NCBI RefSeq assembly: GCF_023101765.2 | Contig: NC_064217.1 | Location: 6,979,788-7,043,787, forward strand | Length of the DNA stretch: 64,000 bases | Direction of reading: 5' to 3' | Source: Spodoptera frugiperda | Taxonomy: Eukaryota > Arthropoda > Insecta > Lepidoptera > Noctuidae | In this document: positions 22,513 through 37,714 of the stretch, one piece after another | Layout of the letters: the number at the start of each line of letters is the position of its first letter | Position numbering within the stretch: the first letter of the stretch is position 1 | Translations under genes and position numbers: made by a program | The notes under the pieces: generated by a model | What the model was told of the DNA's origin: nothing | Databases searched by the model: none | What the model saw: only the letters and a program-made list of their open reading frames with translations

Positions 22513-25500
22513 AGAGACCAAAACATTTGAAATCGCTTAAGTTGGGGAAGAGGCACGCACGGTCTTTTTGTACTTATGAAGATAATATTAGATACTTGTG
22601 GAGTCTCTTTGTACCTTAAGGCTTAAGTCATTCTGTCTCCTGCATTAAATTCACCGAGGGACAGTGGAAACTATCGTTTTCTTTTCTTCTCCTCTAATAA
22701 TATCTTCTGATTTATTTCGTTGCGGGATCCAAGACAGTCATTCATGTCCCTGGGACGCGCCGGACTTCAATGTTCCGGTGTTTTCATGGTTGTAACTACT
22801 GTAGATCCTGGCTTACAGGAGTTGCAGCGGTATGGGAGGTTGTGGCGGGCTTGTCCCAATAAAAAGATAAAAAAAATATTAGATACTTTAATCAAGCGAC
22901 ATTTAATCATTGTCAAATAGTTAACCTCGTCATGACAAAATAAGTAAAGTACCTACTCGTATCAATCAATAACCTCACAGCTATCTAAGATATAGATATT
23001 ATAAGATATATAATGTTTAAACGGTTTATGGCTTCCTTGTTGCTATAATGTAGTTACTGACATGAGCACGTGTGTTTTTAGTATATACCTAGGTAGTGAA
23101 AATATTATTGCTTTTTTTTCGAAAATGTCATCCCGAACTGAATGGGATTGTAACTGTAACGCTTATTGTATGGGGTTGTTATATTATAGTTATAACAACT
23201 CCATTCGTACGAATGGCAAGTGCCCTTTCAGGGAATAAAACATACAATGATATGTTATGAACAAGCTAGCCACATTAATCCCAAATTAGAAGACGTTATT
23301 AATATGTTACATTCCCAAATATAAAGGTGTGCACACATTAAAATTTACAGCGAGGGTTATACTAGCCAATGTTCTTGTTTGCAAATGTTTTCCATAATGA
23401 AATGACGCACGTTCTCGAGCGAGGTCCAGGGCATATAATAAACCGGCATCGGTCAGCACAATTAAGGGGTCCCATTTGGACCTTTGCTAATGGAATTAAA
23501 TCCAATTAGATTTTAGGGTTACGAGGTGAAGTTTGCCGACGGTAAACAAATGGCTTTCTATTAGGGTCTACACCTGCTGTTTGGGCTATTTGTCCACAGA
23601 TAAATGTTGCTGCTCGGTTTGACGTTTTTGTCATTAATTAGTTTTATCTTAATCAGTACTCGTCCTGTTCACGTTTTGGGTGCTTGCTAACATTAATTTT
23701 GTTTGGTATTACATGTTTCTGGATATTGTAGGGCTGTCGTAATTACCTATTTGATCCACTACCTACTAAAATCTCTAGCCTAATCCGTAGATTCACTGTT
23801 TGAGTAAGTATTTTAATAGCTATCGGAAATAAAACGGGACGAATGTTCAATAATGAACTTTAGAACGAAGGTTTTCAAAAGTTAAGAAACCGTATAGGGA
23901 CTTATAGACTGAAACCCAACTTCAAACTAAAGTTGCAATCTAGTTTTCCAAGTTCCCCACTATTCCCTTGTTAGATTAAGACAGAGGTCCGAACGAAGTA
24001 CGTACACAAATGTGGAACATATGTGTTACATGGAAAGTTTTTCCTCCATTTAATGAGTTGGTAGGGAGGCGCTGACGACTGTAGACACATCGTTACGTAG
24101 TACCCGAACATCGCTAACACATCGGTATGACGGTCGCAACTTTTTCTTAAGACAAACATGACTGGATAAAATCAATCAGAATCCATCTCACGAGTATCTC
24201 AGATCAAACACGCCAAGTGTTCCGAACTTGTTTGGCTTAGAGTGTGCTGGTTGCAGCATATTCGATAAAATCCATGAAAGTTCCCCCTTGCGAGAACATT
24301 TTCTCTTGCTACAAGGTTTCTTGCTACGTGCGGTTTTCGATCAAAGTTTTCCGTTTCATCGTCTGCAGACAAGAAGGAGTTTACGACCGTAGGCATCTCT
24401 CCGCAAAATGCCATGTCTGGGAACACGACAATTTGTGATTTATGGACATTTTTATGTTGAATCTTACACAGATTTTTAGGTTCGAATAAAATAGTACGCT
24501 CTGTGTCTGATTTGTTCCGTACATGTAAAAATGCGGATATTAAATTTCACTTTCAAAACAAACCTTTAACTGATGTTTTCTGACGTCTTTTTTAAAGGTT
24601 TGACGTCACTAAACATTTCATAAATTTTCACTAAGCTACAGAACCACCTTGTATAATTAAATTATTTATAATTAATGTACTTATTTACTTAAACTTCAGC
24701 AGACGCTTTGTATCCGTGGATATAGCGTACAAAATTAATCCTCCTACGAAATGCAAGCAACATTTGTGGTAAAACAATGACTGTTTGCCTCCTTCCGGCC
24801 ATTACACGTTCAAACAGTTATAAACACAGAAAGTAATTTACGATCAGCATTCCCTTGATCCAGAGGCGAAAAATTCAATAACATAGAGACATTTGTTAGC
24901 GCAACCGGGCCGGCTTTCATTTGACGGTGTCTCCCCTAGGCACTTAAGTTTACATTAAACTTGTCCAAGCGCGAAATTGATCTTTTAGTAAGGGGATCCC
25001 TCAACGAAAATATAAATTGCCACGCGATCCTATTGATATTACGCTTCAATGTTGAAATTTGTACGCGAAAGTATTTGTATTACGCTTAACGATTGTCCTA
25101 AGTGTGGGGGACAATAGTCACCGGTGAAAGAAAATGTTTTCTCAACCGAGAGTTATTAGGGAGCTGAGGAAATTGGTTTCTTTGGTCATTGCTCTTGTAA
25201 TTTGTTAGAAATAAATATTATTCATTGTTGCGACAACGACTAAGCTTCTCTTTGAATCTATAAGTAAGACTGGAGTTAAATATATTATTTTCTTTCAATA
25301 ACAACATGTCGATGACATTTAGAACTATTCATAGATTTTATATTTTCCTTATACCTTAAAGATAGAAGTAAAATTATCTACATATTAATAAACTCATAAA
25401 GAAAAACGATTAACTCTCGCGTTTTATTTCGTATTCCTATAATTACGTAGGACTTTCTCATTACTCATTACTATACAATGGACTACGCCTTTAAACACCG

Positions 25501-27977
25501 AATATATAGCTGAGAAGCGTATATGATATCCACTTAATTAATAACAAACGTAAGCACACCCGTATGTAGGTAAGCCACAGAATAATGAGGTTTTTAATTA
25601 AAAATCTACATCGATATAAATAGCGAGAATAAAATATCCATCGCGGGATTACGCTTGGTTATTTTACAAGTAAATCTCCACAGGGTACGAGGTGAAATAT
25701 TTCGATTTCCTTAAATATATGCAGGTAAGGCTTTTGGCGCTTCAGGGATGTTGAATTACAGGGAGTGCGAAGGTGCAGAGAATATGTATGCGTGTGTAAC
25801 TGAATTATTAAGGTGTTTATTATGTTAGTAAAACTTTTGATATATTCGATCTTAAACATATGAAGATTCTAGATTGTCTTCTTGTTCAATAAAACAATTA
25901 CGATTGACCATTATGTAATTCACTACTAACTCGATGAAAGTTTACCTACTCTAGCGGACGATTTGCCTTCAACAGTTTTCCGTTCAGTAGGTAGTTAAGG
26001 ATGAGTGTTAATGAATAATAGACCTAATACTTTTTCCAGCCACAAAAACCACTTTAAACAAAAAACAACAATAAAATTAAAGAAACTCATTACAAAATCA
26101 TATCCATTGTCGTCGTACATCTTTGGCGTTCCCCTCAAACCTGAGCAAGCAGGAGTGGGACGTAATCAAGGATTAATTTTCTACTTGGATTATTTTCAAT
26201 CCACCTTCGTATGTGAGCTTTGGATGTGTCTTCAATTTAAAGGGCTCCTCAGCTTCCCTTAATTTAGCAACGTCATGTATCTTTGTCGTGACCATCAAAA
26301 GAGACATGAATTTTAAACGTCTGTATTTTAAACTACACTAGTTACAACGTAGTAAGACCTTGGTGGGTTTTCCAAAAAACTGTGACTTGTGGTTAAATAT
26401 TAAGGATGTCGGAATGTCCTAATCACCATTCCGTTCAGTAGTTGTTGTCAGGTCACCTATTTTTGGTTCTGATCGTAAATAATAAATAAAAAATAAATCA
26501 TCTAATATTTTAAAATAATCAGAAAGATACCCTACTACATACCCTACCCAAAATTAGCTAGTTATTCACGTGGTACTAAAGAGATATATATACGGTATAG
26601 TAACTGGAAAATAAGGTCTAATTTTCCCTGAAGTTTTCAAGGAATTAAAGCTGTAATTGTATACTATTCTATATTATTACATTCTGTGTTATGTTATTAC
26701 TAACAAGACGTCATTGACCCACTTAAGTCTTATCATATAAATATTTAAAAAGTACATAGGTAAGTACGTACCTACGCAATTTTCCGCCTGTCTTGCGATG
26801 CGTACAAACCTTTCTCAGTATGTTAAACCATGAATTATGTATTTATATAGCATAATTACTAATGGAACATATAATTAAACATTCCAAACACTCTTGTTAC
26901 ACGGCACGTGTACTGTTTTCTATATTTTAATTGGTGTGTATGTATTTTGCCTTTGAAAATACATTGTAGAGGTGTGAGTACTGAAAATACGAAATAATTA
27001 CATTTTCCCTGAACATAGCCCTGTTTCAATGAAGGCCCTTTCATTTCTTAGCGTGTGTGAAGAGATTTATGATGGCCTTAAAATAAAATACAATTTTCAT
27101 CTCCCATTTTGGCCTGGCGAAATGGAGAATTAGAAAAATCTACATATAATACCGGTTCTCATGTTCAATGGGCATACATTACAAAGATGACACTTATTAC
27201 GTTTATAAAGAGATCTAAATCGTGGCTGTATGTTATTAATATTTTTTGATAAATGCTCCTACTGAAGCTTTGCAGATATTTTCTTATTGCACGTAATATA
27301 TTTTCTTTTGAAATAGGTATCTGGCAAAGAAAAAAAATCTCTGAGGTATTTAAATCACATGCAATAAATTATAGTAAGTATCTATATAAAGAAATAGAAT
27401 GATTTTTATATAGCAAAACTGAAAGTTTTTAATACAATTTCAAGTTTCAGCAGAGTATAAATAAAATAATAAAACTTTTTATTCTAAACGCTTTATTTAT
27501 TACCTACTCTTTGGAAACAGGAAAACAAATTCGGCCTAATTTAATTAACCGAACACAAGGGGTTGTATAAAACTCGGAACAAGTGTTCATTACAAAATTC
27601 CGAATACTACTCGAGAGTATGTTCCGAATAGAAGGTTCTCGATCAACTCGGTTCTTTAACGGCTTTTAATTTATAAACTCTAGTTAAGTGAAGCTACCGG
27701 GACTACGTTAACTAGCGGATATTATAAAATTTATTGCCAGGAGAAAATAAACGGGGTTTATCGTGGGTACAATTTCCCATCGCCAATTTAATTTAGTTCT
27801 GTATTCAGTATTAATTATTGTTTATTATTATTAATTGGCTCGATTGTAATTGTTACTTAGAAGTGTTTGGTTTGTTTATGTTAATTTTGTAGTGTAAATG
27901 GGTTAAGGTAAACAGATACTGTTATTTAAAGTTAATTAAATATTTTTTGTCCCAGAAAAATAGGTGTTTAATATTTT
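22513..27977. other. Gene-free stretch, mostly single-copy in this window
   Basis: No exon, RNA gene or recognised repeat. Islands at roughly 23400-23650 and 24880-25150 are less AT-rich and less repeat-like than their surroundings, with homeodomain-like TAATTA and TCCAATTAG words. They could be regulatory, but nothing here proves it. Open frames of 60-85 codons are unrecognised. Confidence 0.4.
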
Positions 27978-28200
27978 CTGCTCGTTGGTTGAGTGGTCGC
28001 ATGGACGACTACCGGGTAAGGGGTCTCGATTTCCGGAATTACTGGGTAGCCTTTTTCGGTTTTTCGAAAATTTCTCAGTAGTAGCACGGAGTCTGGAAAT
28101 GTACCCCTATTACATGGGACTTATAACATAAATGGTGAAAAGTGGGTGTACATTACGTGCTATAATGCCTTTGGGGAAAAAAGGAGTGACGATATTTATG
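27978..28200 (+). mobile_element. tRNA-derived SINE (family D), uninterrupted
   Basis: The tRNA-like head GTTGGTTGAGTGGTCGCATGG is followed by AAGGGGTCTCGATTTCCGG (B-box region), a TTTTTCGGTTTTTCG stretch, TCAGTAGTAGCACGGAG and CCCCTATTACATGGGACTTA. The last two blocks recur reverse-complemented at 41085-41355. Confidence 0.8.
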
Positions 28201-31200
28201 TACTAATATTTCATTTTATTATTTTCTGTAACAGGACAAGGACTGACCTCAAAAGATCTCAGATCAATTAAATAATAGAAATGTCTATGAAATGTCTAAT
28301 TTCAGGATTTTTTGCGACCGACCATTTGAAATTACTTCTTCTCCTTAGACTTTTTTGGTTACCGATGCATTTGTACGAGGCTGTATATTATAGCAATAAT
28401 TAAATTGACTAACCAATAGTTTCAAGATCCAGTTATGACCATATCAAGGAGATCCGAATATCGCTAATCAGCCAGCAATATCGACAAACAAACAAAGCGT
28501 ATCATCCGTCATAATCCAAACAATAACAGTCATATCTTTATCTGCAATCTTCATATCCCGCTCAAAGCTAAGCAATAACTAATGCTTCTTATCAAAGCAG
28601 CAATGTATAACGTGCTATCAGTAAAATACGATCTATCACTAGAAAAGCGAGATGCATTGCCGGCGGACATCCGAAAAATATTTCCGGGGCCGTCTCTACG
28701 TGTGTACGTGGAGCCATGAATGTTAATGATTGTGCCACATTCGAATGTCGAATGATTAGGGAAGGTTTGAATATCAATATTCGTTTTTTAAAGTGTGCGG
28801 TTAAAAACATTTTCGGCCATTTTGTTCTTTTTTTGTGTGAATGTTGTTAGCGTTATTGATTAGATATTTTATGAATAAATATAAAAATTAAATGTGTCAA
28901 TTTTATTTAAATCTAGAAAGTTAGTGTTTAATATTCGGTCATTATCTATACCAATAAATAACTACCATGTTAACAAATTTTCAAAACTTTACCTAGTAAA
29001 CGTAACACACAATAAAACTAAAAATGTTTATAAATGATATCCTAGCTTATTTCCTGAATTTGATATAAATACTAAAGTACCTAACGGTCACACACTCACA
29101 GTCATTAAAAGTAAGTACATAATTGATGGAACTTAACTTCTAATGGATAGCAACTGGCCGTAACTCCTTTCTAGTTCACTGCCAATTGGATAGATGGCGC
29201 TTGTCGTCCGTACTAGAAAACGCTTAATAACAAGCTACGATTGATCACTACACCGTTGATCTCCTCCCGTATTTGTACATCGTATATTAATAAATTTATA
29301 TCACATATTTAATTAAAATGGACTGGTCGAAGTAACGGAGGAGTTTCTATTTAAGGCGGACATAGTTGCCAATAAAAATGCTTTTCGTAAAAGGAGAGGG
29401 TGATTAAAAATTATTGTTTTATTAATATTGTTGTCAGTTAGGTTTTTTATTTGTCTCTTTTTGTTTATTTTGATTTATCAATTAATGTTTGCTGTGGCAT
29501 TTGACTACAGGAACAAGGCCAGAAAAAACTTCAGGTAGATATTCTGAATGTATTCGATCTGTATTATGGTAACGACGAATTTGTAACTAACTTGTAAGTT
29601 ATAATTATCATTGTTTTATTTATCTTTTATTCTCATGTGAGTGAAGATGATATTCATTGTTCGGAATTATAAATATCTTTAAACACATAAAAACGATCAG
29701 ACTTCCAGAAGGAAGGTTTTTTAAAGCAGAGCTTTCTTTGGTGTACTACAACAGAAAGACATTCTGTTGTCATATCTGGAATATGTAAATTGTCCCTGAT
29801 CGCTTGCAGCCCTGTGTAAATGTCTTTATTGTGTGTTTTACTATTTTGATTTTCTCCTACACTTTTTAAAAACAATTCATATCAACCGAAGCTTTATTTT
29901 GAATGTCTAAAACAAAGATTTTAATATTAATATCGCACAGAACGGGAGTATTGACCTTAACACGTAAAAGCGATATACAAACAGTCTAGAATTTTATATT
30001 TATTCAGTTCATTTGCTCCGAGCACATTTAAAGATAAGCTAGATGTTTATCTTTTGAGATTTATTCATAAAGCGTGTGAGTAATTACTTTTTAGTGGCAA
30101 TCTTGTTATGATATTCATCATTTTTTCTGTTGAACTTTTAATAATACATGTATGTTCTCGTCTAGTGATTGATGTCATCGTCTGGTCAGGTGAACAACTA
30201 ATTGTTTTACCAAAAACCAAAGAACTGTTAAATTATTTTGGTATTCAATTTGAGTAAACATTTCTGTTAGTATAATATATACGTTCATCTATAGAAGTAT
30301 TTTATTTAAATTTACAACAATTTCCAATGGTATAGAATTCAGAAACACCTATAATATTTGGTCTTATTATATTACAGCGAGATTGCACTTGAATTCTAGG
30401 AGAGTAGAGATATGATGATGCATGTTAATTTTGTGTTGTTTTTGAAATATCAGATTTTCAAATACAGGGAACGCTACCTCAAAAGCGACAACAGCGACAT
30501 CTACCTCAACGTCAACATCTAGCTCAAATGTCGAAATACCGCCCACGTTATTTCACCTACCAATACTCTGTTAATGAGTAAAACAGAGAGAGGTATAAAC
30601 GACAGTGACTATTCAACTTTAGTAAACTCAATTTACTAAAGGTTGCGGAGAATAGATAGCAGTTTCGTCGCTTAAAGGCAAATTGGTTATATTAAGGTAA
30701 ACAGGTTAAGTCTGCTGCCGTCCTAGTAAAGTGGATTTGCTAAGAGAAACGTGAGGGTTTTATGTTTTTTTTCTAGTCCTAAAATAGCACTAAAATGTTG
30801 AGGGTCTCGATGTTTCTATTTTATGAGTAAAGTATACGCCCTCGGTTTTCTTACACACAACCTTAGTTTTGGTTTATGTGATACCTCAATACTATTTATT
30901 AACAGAGTTCCTAAATCCGTTCCTACGATATATTTCCATGTTATATTTTGATATCCTAAAAAAAGTTTACAAGTAGGATACGAAACTGCCCTATGTATAC
31001 CTAGTGACGATTAAATGGACAACCAAAATAAAAGATTTGGTAGCGAGTTCTTTAATAGGCAAATACAGACCAAAAAGTTTCACCTCATTAATGCATAGAT
31101 GGCGCTAAGTATATCAAATCAACATTACATTCTGATAATATTCTAACACTCCCACTTTATCAAAATAACGTTTAGAAATAGATTCTTCTATCTATCCTCT

Positions 31201-34200
31201 AGTCTGCCTGTGTCTAGTCTTTTGACATTTAGGTAACATTTCCACAACGACAACGTAGAACTTTACTGCTTTGATAGCCAGACACAAACACTAATCAGAA
31301 TTTTGTACAGACTACCACAGTACCACAATGTTTGTGATACGCCCCTTTGTCCATCACACCATTCCACACGTATTCCCTTTACAAAGTGGAGTCCATTCTT
31401 CCCTTCTATGGGACCACTTCACACTAAATCCTAGTCTACACGATCTAATATCGTTTACAGTTAGTTTTATTTAACACATACGAAATGTAAGTGAAATGTA
31501 TTCATAGCTTCGTGGGACGTACGTCCTTCTATCCGTTCAGTCAATATTGGAGACACGCGTCTCCCAAGCGGCCATATTTAAATTGCAAATCGACTCGTTG
31601 AAACATTGAATTGGGAATATTATAAAAATATTTTTATGAGGTGATTTCTTTTTCTTTCATTTATTATAATAATACGTATGTTTGTTCAAATGTCAATGAA
31701 TTGGATTTATTGAATATTTTGAACGTAACCAATCTTGATATATGCTTCTTTCTTTGTGACATGTTAAGTAGTTTAGGCTAAGAATTTATCACAGTATTAT
31801 CTAAGTGTTACTTAGTAATATTATTTATGTCCCAGGGCATCAAATGCATGGCTATGTAGTTGCATTCGAAGGATACAATGCCAAGCAAGAAAAAACTCTA
31901 TCAAAGTTAGCTTAATGTTAACTCCGAAGTGGAACCGAGTCACCGACTACACAGTTTTAAAACTTAGATACGAAGTAATGTCTCATTGTAAACTTATTAG
32001 AGGACCAAAGCCACGCTATTTCAAACTTTAAATATAAAAGTTCTCCAATTGCTAATACAACTGCAGTAACTACTGAATTGTCTTAACCTTACAGAAATAA
32101 CGTATTATTCTCTATCTACAACTAACATCTAAATGAATATAAAGAACTCAACGACCCATACAAATAAGGTTCAAAGTTAAAAAAAGCGTTCACATCTAAA
32201 ACAAGATCAAATTGTCTGTCACCACCCTGTGCTCTAGTACCTATAAAACTGTATAAGCCAAGTCGCACTAAAAGTTAGTCTTTGTATTTTCGTAACATTC
32301 AACTTGGCTATAAAATTATAACTTGCAGACGGGCCGACAGTTGGGACTGGCTCTTGGATCTAGCTGAACGTTGGTCAGACGGAAACTTCAAAATTAATTT
32401 CGAAGTTTGATCGAAAAATGTTTTGCTCTGTCGTCAAAGTGAGTCGGTGCGCTCCACGGACCTACGAGTATGCTACTGGGAAACGGGGATCGGGTGAGGT
32501 GATGTTAAAAAGTTCCTCTGATGAGTTTTTTGTTTTAAATTGAGTTGAACGAGTTCTAGATTTTCTTAAAAAAAAACGACCGAGTTAGAGAAAGTCTTCA
32601 ACAAAGTTACCTAAATAATGGTCTCACATTTTTTAGCTGTCGTCATGTGACAAAGACTAATGGCTTCTTATCACCTTAAAATATTGTACAAACGTATGAC
32701 TTTAAAAATTACCACTGTCATAGTTCGCAAAGTTCGTAAGTTTCCTGTTAAAAATAGCTATGGGTACACGTCATCGGAGTGTAATCAAACAATACCCACT
32801 CAGGTCGTCTCGAGTCTGTCATTGATGGACGGTGTAGATTTAATAGATGATTTTTCTAACATTTCAAACAATGACGATGGTATCATTAATCTCTGGACTA
32901 CCGGTAACGGGCCGTACTGCGGACAATGATAGCTAACTACCTACCGATGCTATCGGATTAGATGGAACTAATCGATTTACTGGTCCCCGGTTGGCTTTCA
33001 TTAAAACTATTGGGTCACGATGTGATGACGATGATAAAATGATAAGTGTTTAGCGTCAGTTAACCTATTACCGTTCGAACCAAAACAAATAGTAGCTAAT
33101 ACTGTATCAATTATCCCAAGAGATACGGATCTTTGTATTGTAAGATGCAGTTCAATTACAGCTTGTAAAGTTGTAAGTAAACTTGTTAGTGGAGAATTGC
33201 CCTTTGATTTCACGCGATGGGAACCTGAAGATCAGAATCTCTGTAATACTTTACATGCTTCATGCAGATATACATTTATCCAAAGTAATAATTACATCAG
33301 TTGGTGCAAACGCTGCATCACCTTGATTTTTTTTTTGGCATAAATAAATAGTAGTGTCATCACTAGTTTTCGGATTATCGGTGTTCGGATCATATCGTTG
33401 ATCACCTTATTATCGTTTAAAACTGGATGTCCTGCAAAACAAGTGGTGTACTCGTGCTTAAATATTATAAAATAAAAGGCGAAAGGTGAATGTTTAATGT
33501 TCTAACACTTTTTGTCTTTCAAAAACGTAATTAAAAAATTAATTGGCTATCTAGCAAAAATGTATTTCCTACACACCCATTAAGCGTGGGAAGAATTTTT
33601 AACAGAACCGGCAATGGCAAATTAATTGATCAGTGATCCCAGCAAATTATTGCAACCGGTAGCTCTAACAATACTAGATTATAATCCCCTGTCCAAATAG
33701 AATAAACTAGCTGAAGTTATCGCAAACGAAAAGCGTATAAAAGCAAACACGGTTACTTAACACGGTGCACATAAATAAAACTAAGATATTTAATTGGTAG
33801 TACCGTCCGCTCAAAGCTTGTATTGTTGCTATCAAATTGTAAATACGAGCGTTTGCTAAATTGCCACAAAGCCGTCGGCTGCGGCTACACGTGTGTGATG
33901 GAAATCTCATGTCAACATTGTATTTTGGTTTGCCTTTATTGTGGTATGATTTACACAGTAGGAAGTTAAACCTGAAATTATAGGCGAGCACTCATATTAC
34001 TTTAGAGTTGATACAATTTTAATCGATTTATGAAGGTATTATTAAATAGATGACGATGGACATGTTTGAATGATGAAACGATTTGTATTGTTCTAAGTTA
34101 CCGTTTGTATTGTTATAAGTCTGATCTGGTAGTTGGACTGTGACATATAGATACGAGTTTACAACCGGTTTAGCTGTGGCCCTCGAGATGCTCGCACCAT

Positions 34201-36480
34201 GATATCTTTGCAAGAGTCGGAATGGCTCCAAGTAATTCTTTCCGATATTTAGAGGTACCAGCAGAGGAGATAGTGACACGCAAGCCAATGTAGCCATCGA
34301 TGTGTACCGGATTGAATTTTAAACAAGAACCTTTGCGTTTTCTAAGTACGCGTAAATTAATACTTTTGCATTGACAATGAACTAAGTCTTGATAAGTATA
34401 GTTTTAAATCCATGAACATTTGTTAATTCCAAGCATTTGGTATGTCAACAATTCCGTGCAATGTATAAAATAACACTCAGCGTTTACGTGGTTTGTCCTC
34501 ATGAAAATTCCGTTAACAGTTACCAACACATTCTGAATTAGAACAGACAAACAAACTGTTAAATACATTACGAAGTTACGCGTTAGGCGGCAGTTCCAGC
34601 GACCTGGTTGCATAGGAGATTATAAACTACATACGTACAGTACATGGCAGTACATGTATATGATGTTTCACATCCTATTGCCTACTCGTTAATCGTAGGA
34701 ATACGATCGACTGCCGTCATGCGGAAGCACATCTTTGATCTCGGCTCTAATCAATTGGTATCGATATATCGATGTTCGACAATCGAGTCAAATCGAAACC
34801 GATTCAACCCACGCGCTGCCTGTCTTATTCTATTAACGAAGGATTGTGATTAACGTTCTTTATGAAGCGCCCACGCCATGTCGTTTTTATTGTTTGTTTA
34901 CAAAGTGAACGTGCTTCTATGAATGTCCGTTCAGTAAATGAATGTATAGAGCTTAATCATACGGGAGCGAGTTTACTTAGTGCAGCCATTGCTTCAGTGT
35001 TTGCTAGGAAATAATACTGATAATAATGTGGTTTGCAATTACTCTACTATCGGTAATGATCAGGTTTGTCGTTGATTACGGAGCACGAAATTCTCGTAGC
35101 TTTCACTTCTTCCACAGCCATTTGTCATCTTCATACAAGCACACCGGTTATGGGCAGGCACTTGTTAATTTGGCTCTTTTTATTACTCCGCCAATCTGGT
35201 CGACAATATCAAAAAAATGTACTCGTTGTCGATAAAGGCAAAAATGACATATTTATTTTTATACTTCCCAAAGTACAACGATGCGCTATCGCAAAAATGA
35301 AATATGCACACTGTATGATCCGGCAAGCGTCCTCAATTAACACAAAATATCCTGACTCCGCGGTTGAATCACGAAACTCATAAATAAACCACGTGTAGTG
35401 AATATCGATGCAAAGTCAATTCGTGACCATTAATGTGAATTTGAAAGTCGAACATAACTCGAACGGTTAATCGGGGACCATTAAACACTGATATAATAAT
35501 GTCGAAATTATAAAATATTGCTTTCAGTGCGCCTTGGGACTATCGGGGCATCGGGCTTACAAATTAACAATAAATATTCATGCGGCCAACGATTACACAC
35601 ACTCAATCGATACGTAGTGTATCGATGTCGTTACGTTTCTGTATCGATATAGCGGTGGCTCGGTAACAATCGATTTTTATAAATGTACTTGTCATTTGTG
35701 AGTAATGATTTTGATTACCTATTCGGTAGGTATTGTGTTCAACGTTTATAGAACACCTTTGGAGCTTCTCTTCGTATAGGTACTTACTGATCATTTATTC
35801 ATAAACAATCAATAAGACTATTATTGCGATTGAATGGAGGAGATTAACATTTATGGCTGTAGTAGGTTATTTTTTTAATGAAAGTATTGTCTTCGGTACA
35901 CGACATAACATAGGTTCATACTATAGCTACGCTTCACGACACACTTTTTTTAAGGATTAGGTTCCTATTCCTCTACCAATTTAGACCATTGACTGTTTTA
36001 TTATCACACGTAGTAATAGAACTGTTTTTGATACTTTCTGTAACGCTTATCTCTATTCTTAACATAATTCCTAGTAAAAGTTTAATCTTGCTTAACGTTG
36101 TCGCTACCTTAATTTTAAAAAAAGTTCATAATTGTGGTAACTATACACGTAAGATCACAAACCGCTGGAACTTCTGTCTAGCACTTTGAAATTTACAGGT
36201 GTGACGTAGAAATGTTTAGGGCATGGTTTACACAAGCGTCCGACGCGGACAACAGACAAAGGCTATTCACAGTCCGTCCTTTGCTCGTCTATTGCATGTT
36301 AATAAATGGCACAATGTACACAGAAAAGCGACACGTTGTTGTAACGTAGTTGCAGACCATTTACAGTGTACAATAGGCCTTAGTTTCACCAATAGTACTG
36401 AATATGCTTGATTGTATCAAAGGGTTAGGTTAGTATGTTAAGTAGTAAGTTTTAAATTCTTTGATCAGTCAACGGATTGT
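28201..36480. other. Gene-free stretch with no supported gene
   Basis: I find no convincing gene. A possible short terminal exon is noted at 32329-32410. Several blocks (around 33600-33950, 34130-34320 and 35080-35420) are less AT-rich and look non-repetitive. The many 60-105-codon frames carry no motif I recognise. Confidence 0.4.
32329..32410 (+). other. Candidate small 3' exon (speculative)
   Basis: A plausible acceptor, ATAACTTGCAG, precedes 26 sense codons in the frame starting at 32330 (SWDWLLDLAERWSDGNF in the middle), ending at TGA 32408. The stretch is richer in GC than its surroundings. No partner exon or polyadenylation signal is evident, so it may be chance. Confidence 0.15.
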
Positions 36481-36489
36481 CATATTTTC

Positions 36490-36715
36490 TTTTCTATTAA
36501 AATACTAGCAGTTACCCGCGACTTCGCCGGCATACAATAATGATTTGTGGCAGAATTTGGGCTTTTGCAATTATTTGATTTTTTTTTGCTATAAACCTCA
36601 CGGAGAACGAGACCTTTCGGCTGACGAATGCAAAACTGTGTAAATCGGTTCGTGGGTTCTGGATTTATAGCGTCAGGAAGGAAATCCCGACTTATTCTTA
36701 TATATTCATTTAAAT
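36490..36715 (-). repeat. LINE-type 3' tail remnant
   Basis: On + it starts TACTAGCAGTTACCCGCGAC and contains AACTGTGTAAATCGGTTCG. In reverse this is the familiar CGGTTxAxCxGTT...GCGAAGTCGCGGGTAACTGCTAGTA ending of RTE/Bov-B-like insect repeats. The 99-codon ORF here is incidental. Confidence 0.6.
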
Positions 36716-37202
36716 TGATAGACAATGCATAGTTTAAAATCATGCATGTCAGTTTTCCTTTCATCAAAATACTAAGCAAAAAAGAATCCGACGAACAAAC
36801 TCACGCACAAAATAACGTTTACCTTTTCAAAGAGTCTGTTTGTAAACTTTATGAATGTATCTAAGTGAAAGTATCATAGCTCTTTGTGAACTTTAAGTCA
36901 ATAAACATTGAATGTATGACTGATGAGGAAGAATATTAATGATTAATGGTGTTGAGAGCTTTACCGTTGCTTTGGCTGTCGGTAAAGATGTATACCCATT
37001 AGTTGGTAAAAATGTTGCACGGTTCGCACCGCGTGATTAACTGTTGGGTTCCGTGGGCTTCAAATTCGCATGGAAGAAATATTGACTTTGAGGTTCAGCT
37101 GATAAATAATTGTTGTGAGTTAGAAAGTGAAATCTTTGAGAGATTTTTAAGTTTGAAAGTGGTGTTGTTTGTTTTTAATTATAATTATGGTTATGTTGAA
37201 TA

Positions 37203-37380
37203 CTAGTTTCTGCCAGCGATTTCACTAGCTTTTCTGTGGGATAAAAAGTACCCTATCACCCAAGTCAGATCATACTCTGTCTGCATACCAAATTTCATCA
37301 AAATCGGTTCAGTAGTTTCAGCGTGATTGACGGAAATACACCCAAACATTATTTCATATTTATAATATTAGTGTGATGTC
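37203..37380 (+). repeat. LINE-type 3' tail remnant
   Basis: GGGATAAAAAGTACCCTATC, ACCAAATTTCATCAAAATCGG, TTCAGTAGTTTCAGCGTGATTG and a final TATAATATTAGTGTG are the usual tail of a widespread insect LINE-derived repeat. Confidence 0.7.
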
Positions 37381-37714
37381 ATACGATTCTCTGTTTTGAT
37401 CTAAAGTTCTTGTTTATTTTTTTTTTTGATAATAACCTAAACATATTGTTTAAAATATAAAATATTCTGATAAAATATAACACAAAATTTGTACCTATGA
37501 ATAAAAAAAAAAAAGTTTTTGGTACACTAGCTGTGTACGACACATAATTTACCAACCACATTCTATGTGTATACTTCCTTAATGACGATCCATTGTATAA
37601 TCAGCCACTTAGATCATGTGCCGAATAAATGTTTGCCTTTAGTTCCGTACGTACCAATAGCATACAGGCGCGATCAATGAATAGATGAATGATTAAATAG
37701 CCGATTCTTTGTGA

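Noticed and set aside
22298..22540. 80-codon ORFs on both strands
   Set aside because: They are produced by the tRNA-derived SINE at 22355-22512.
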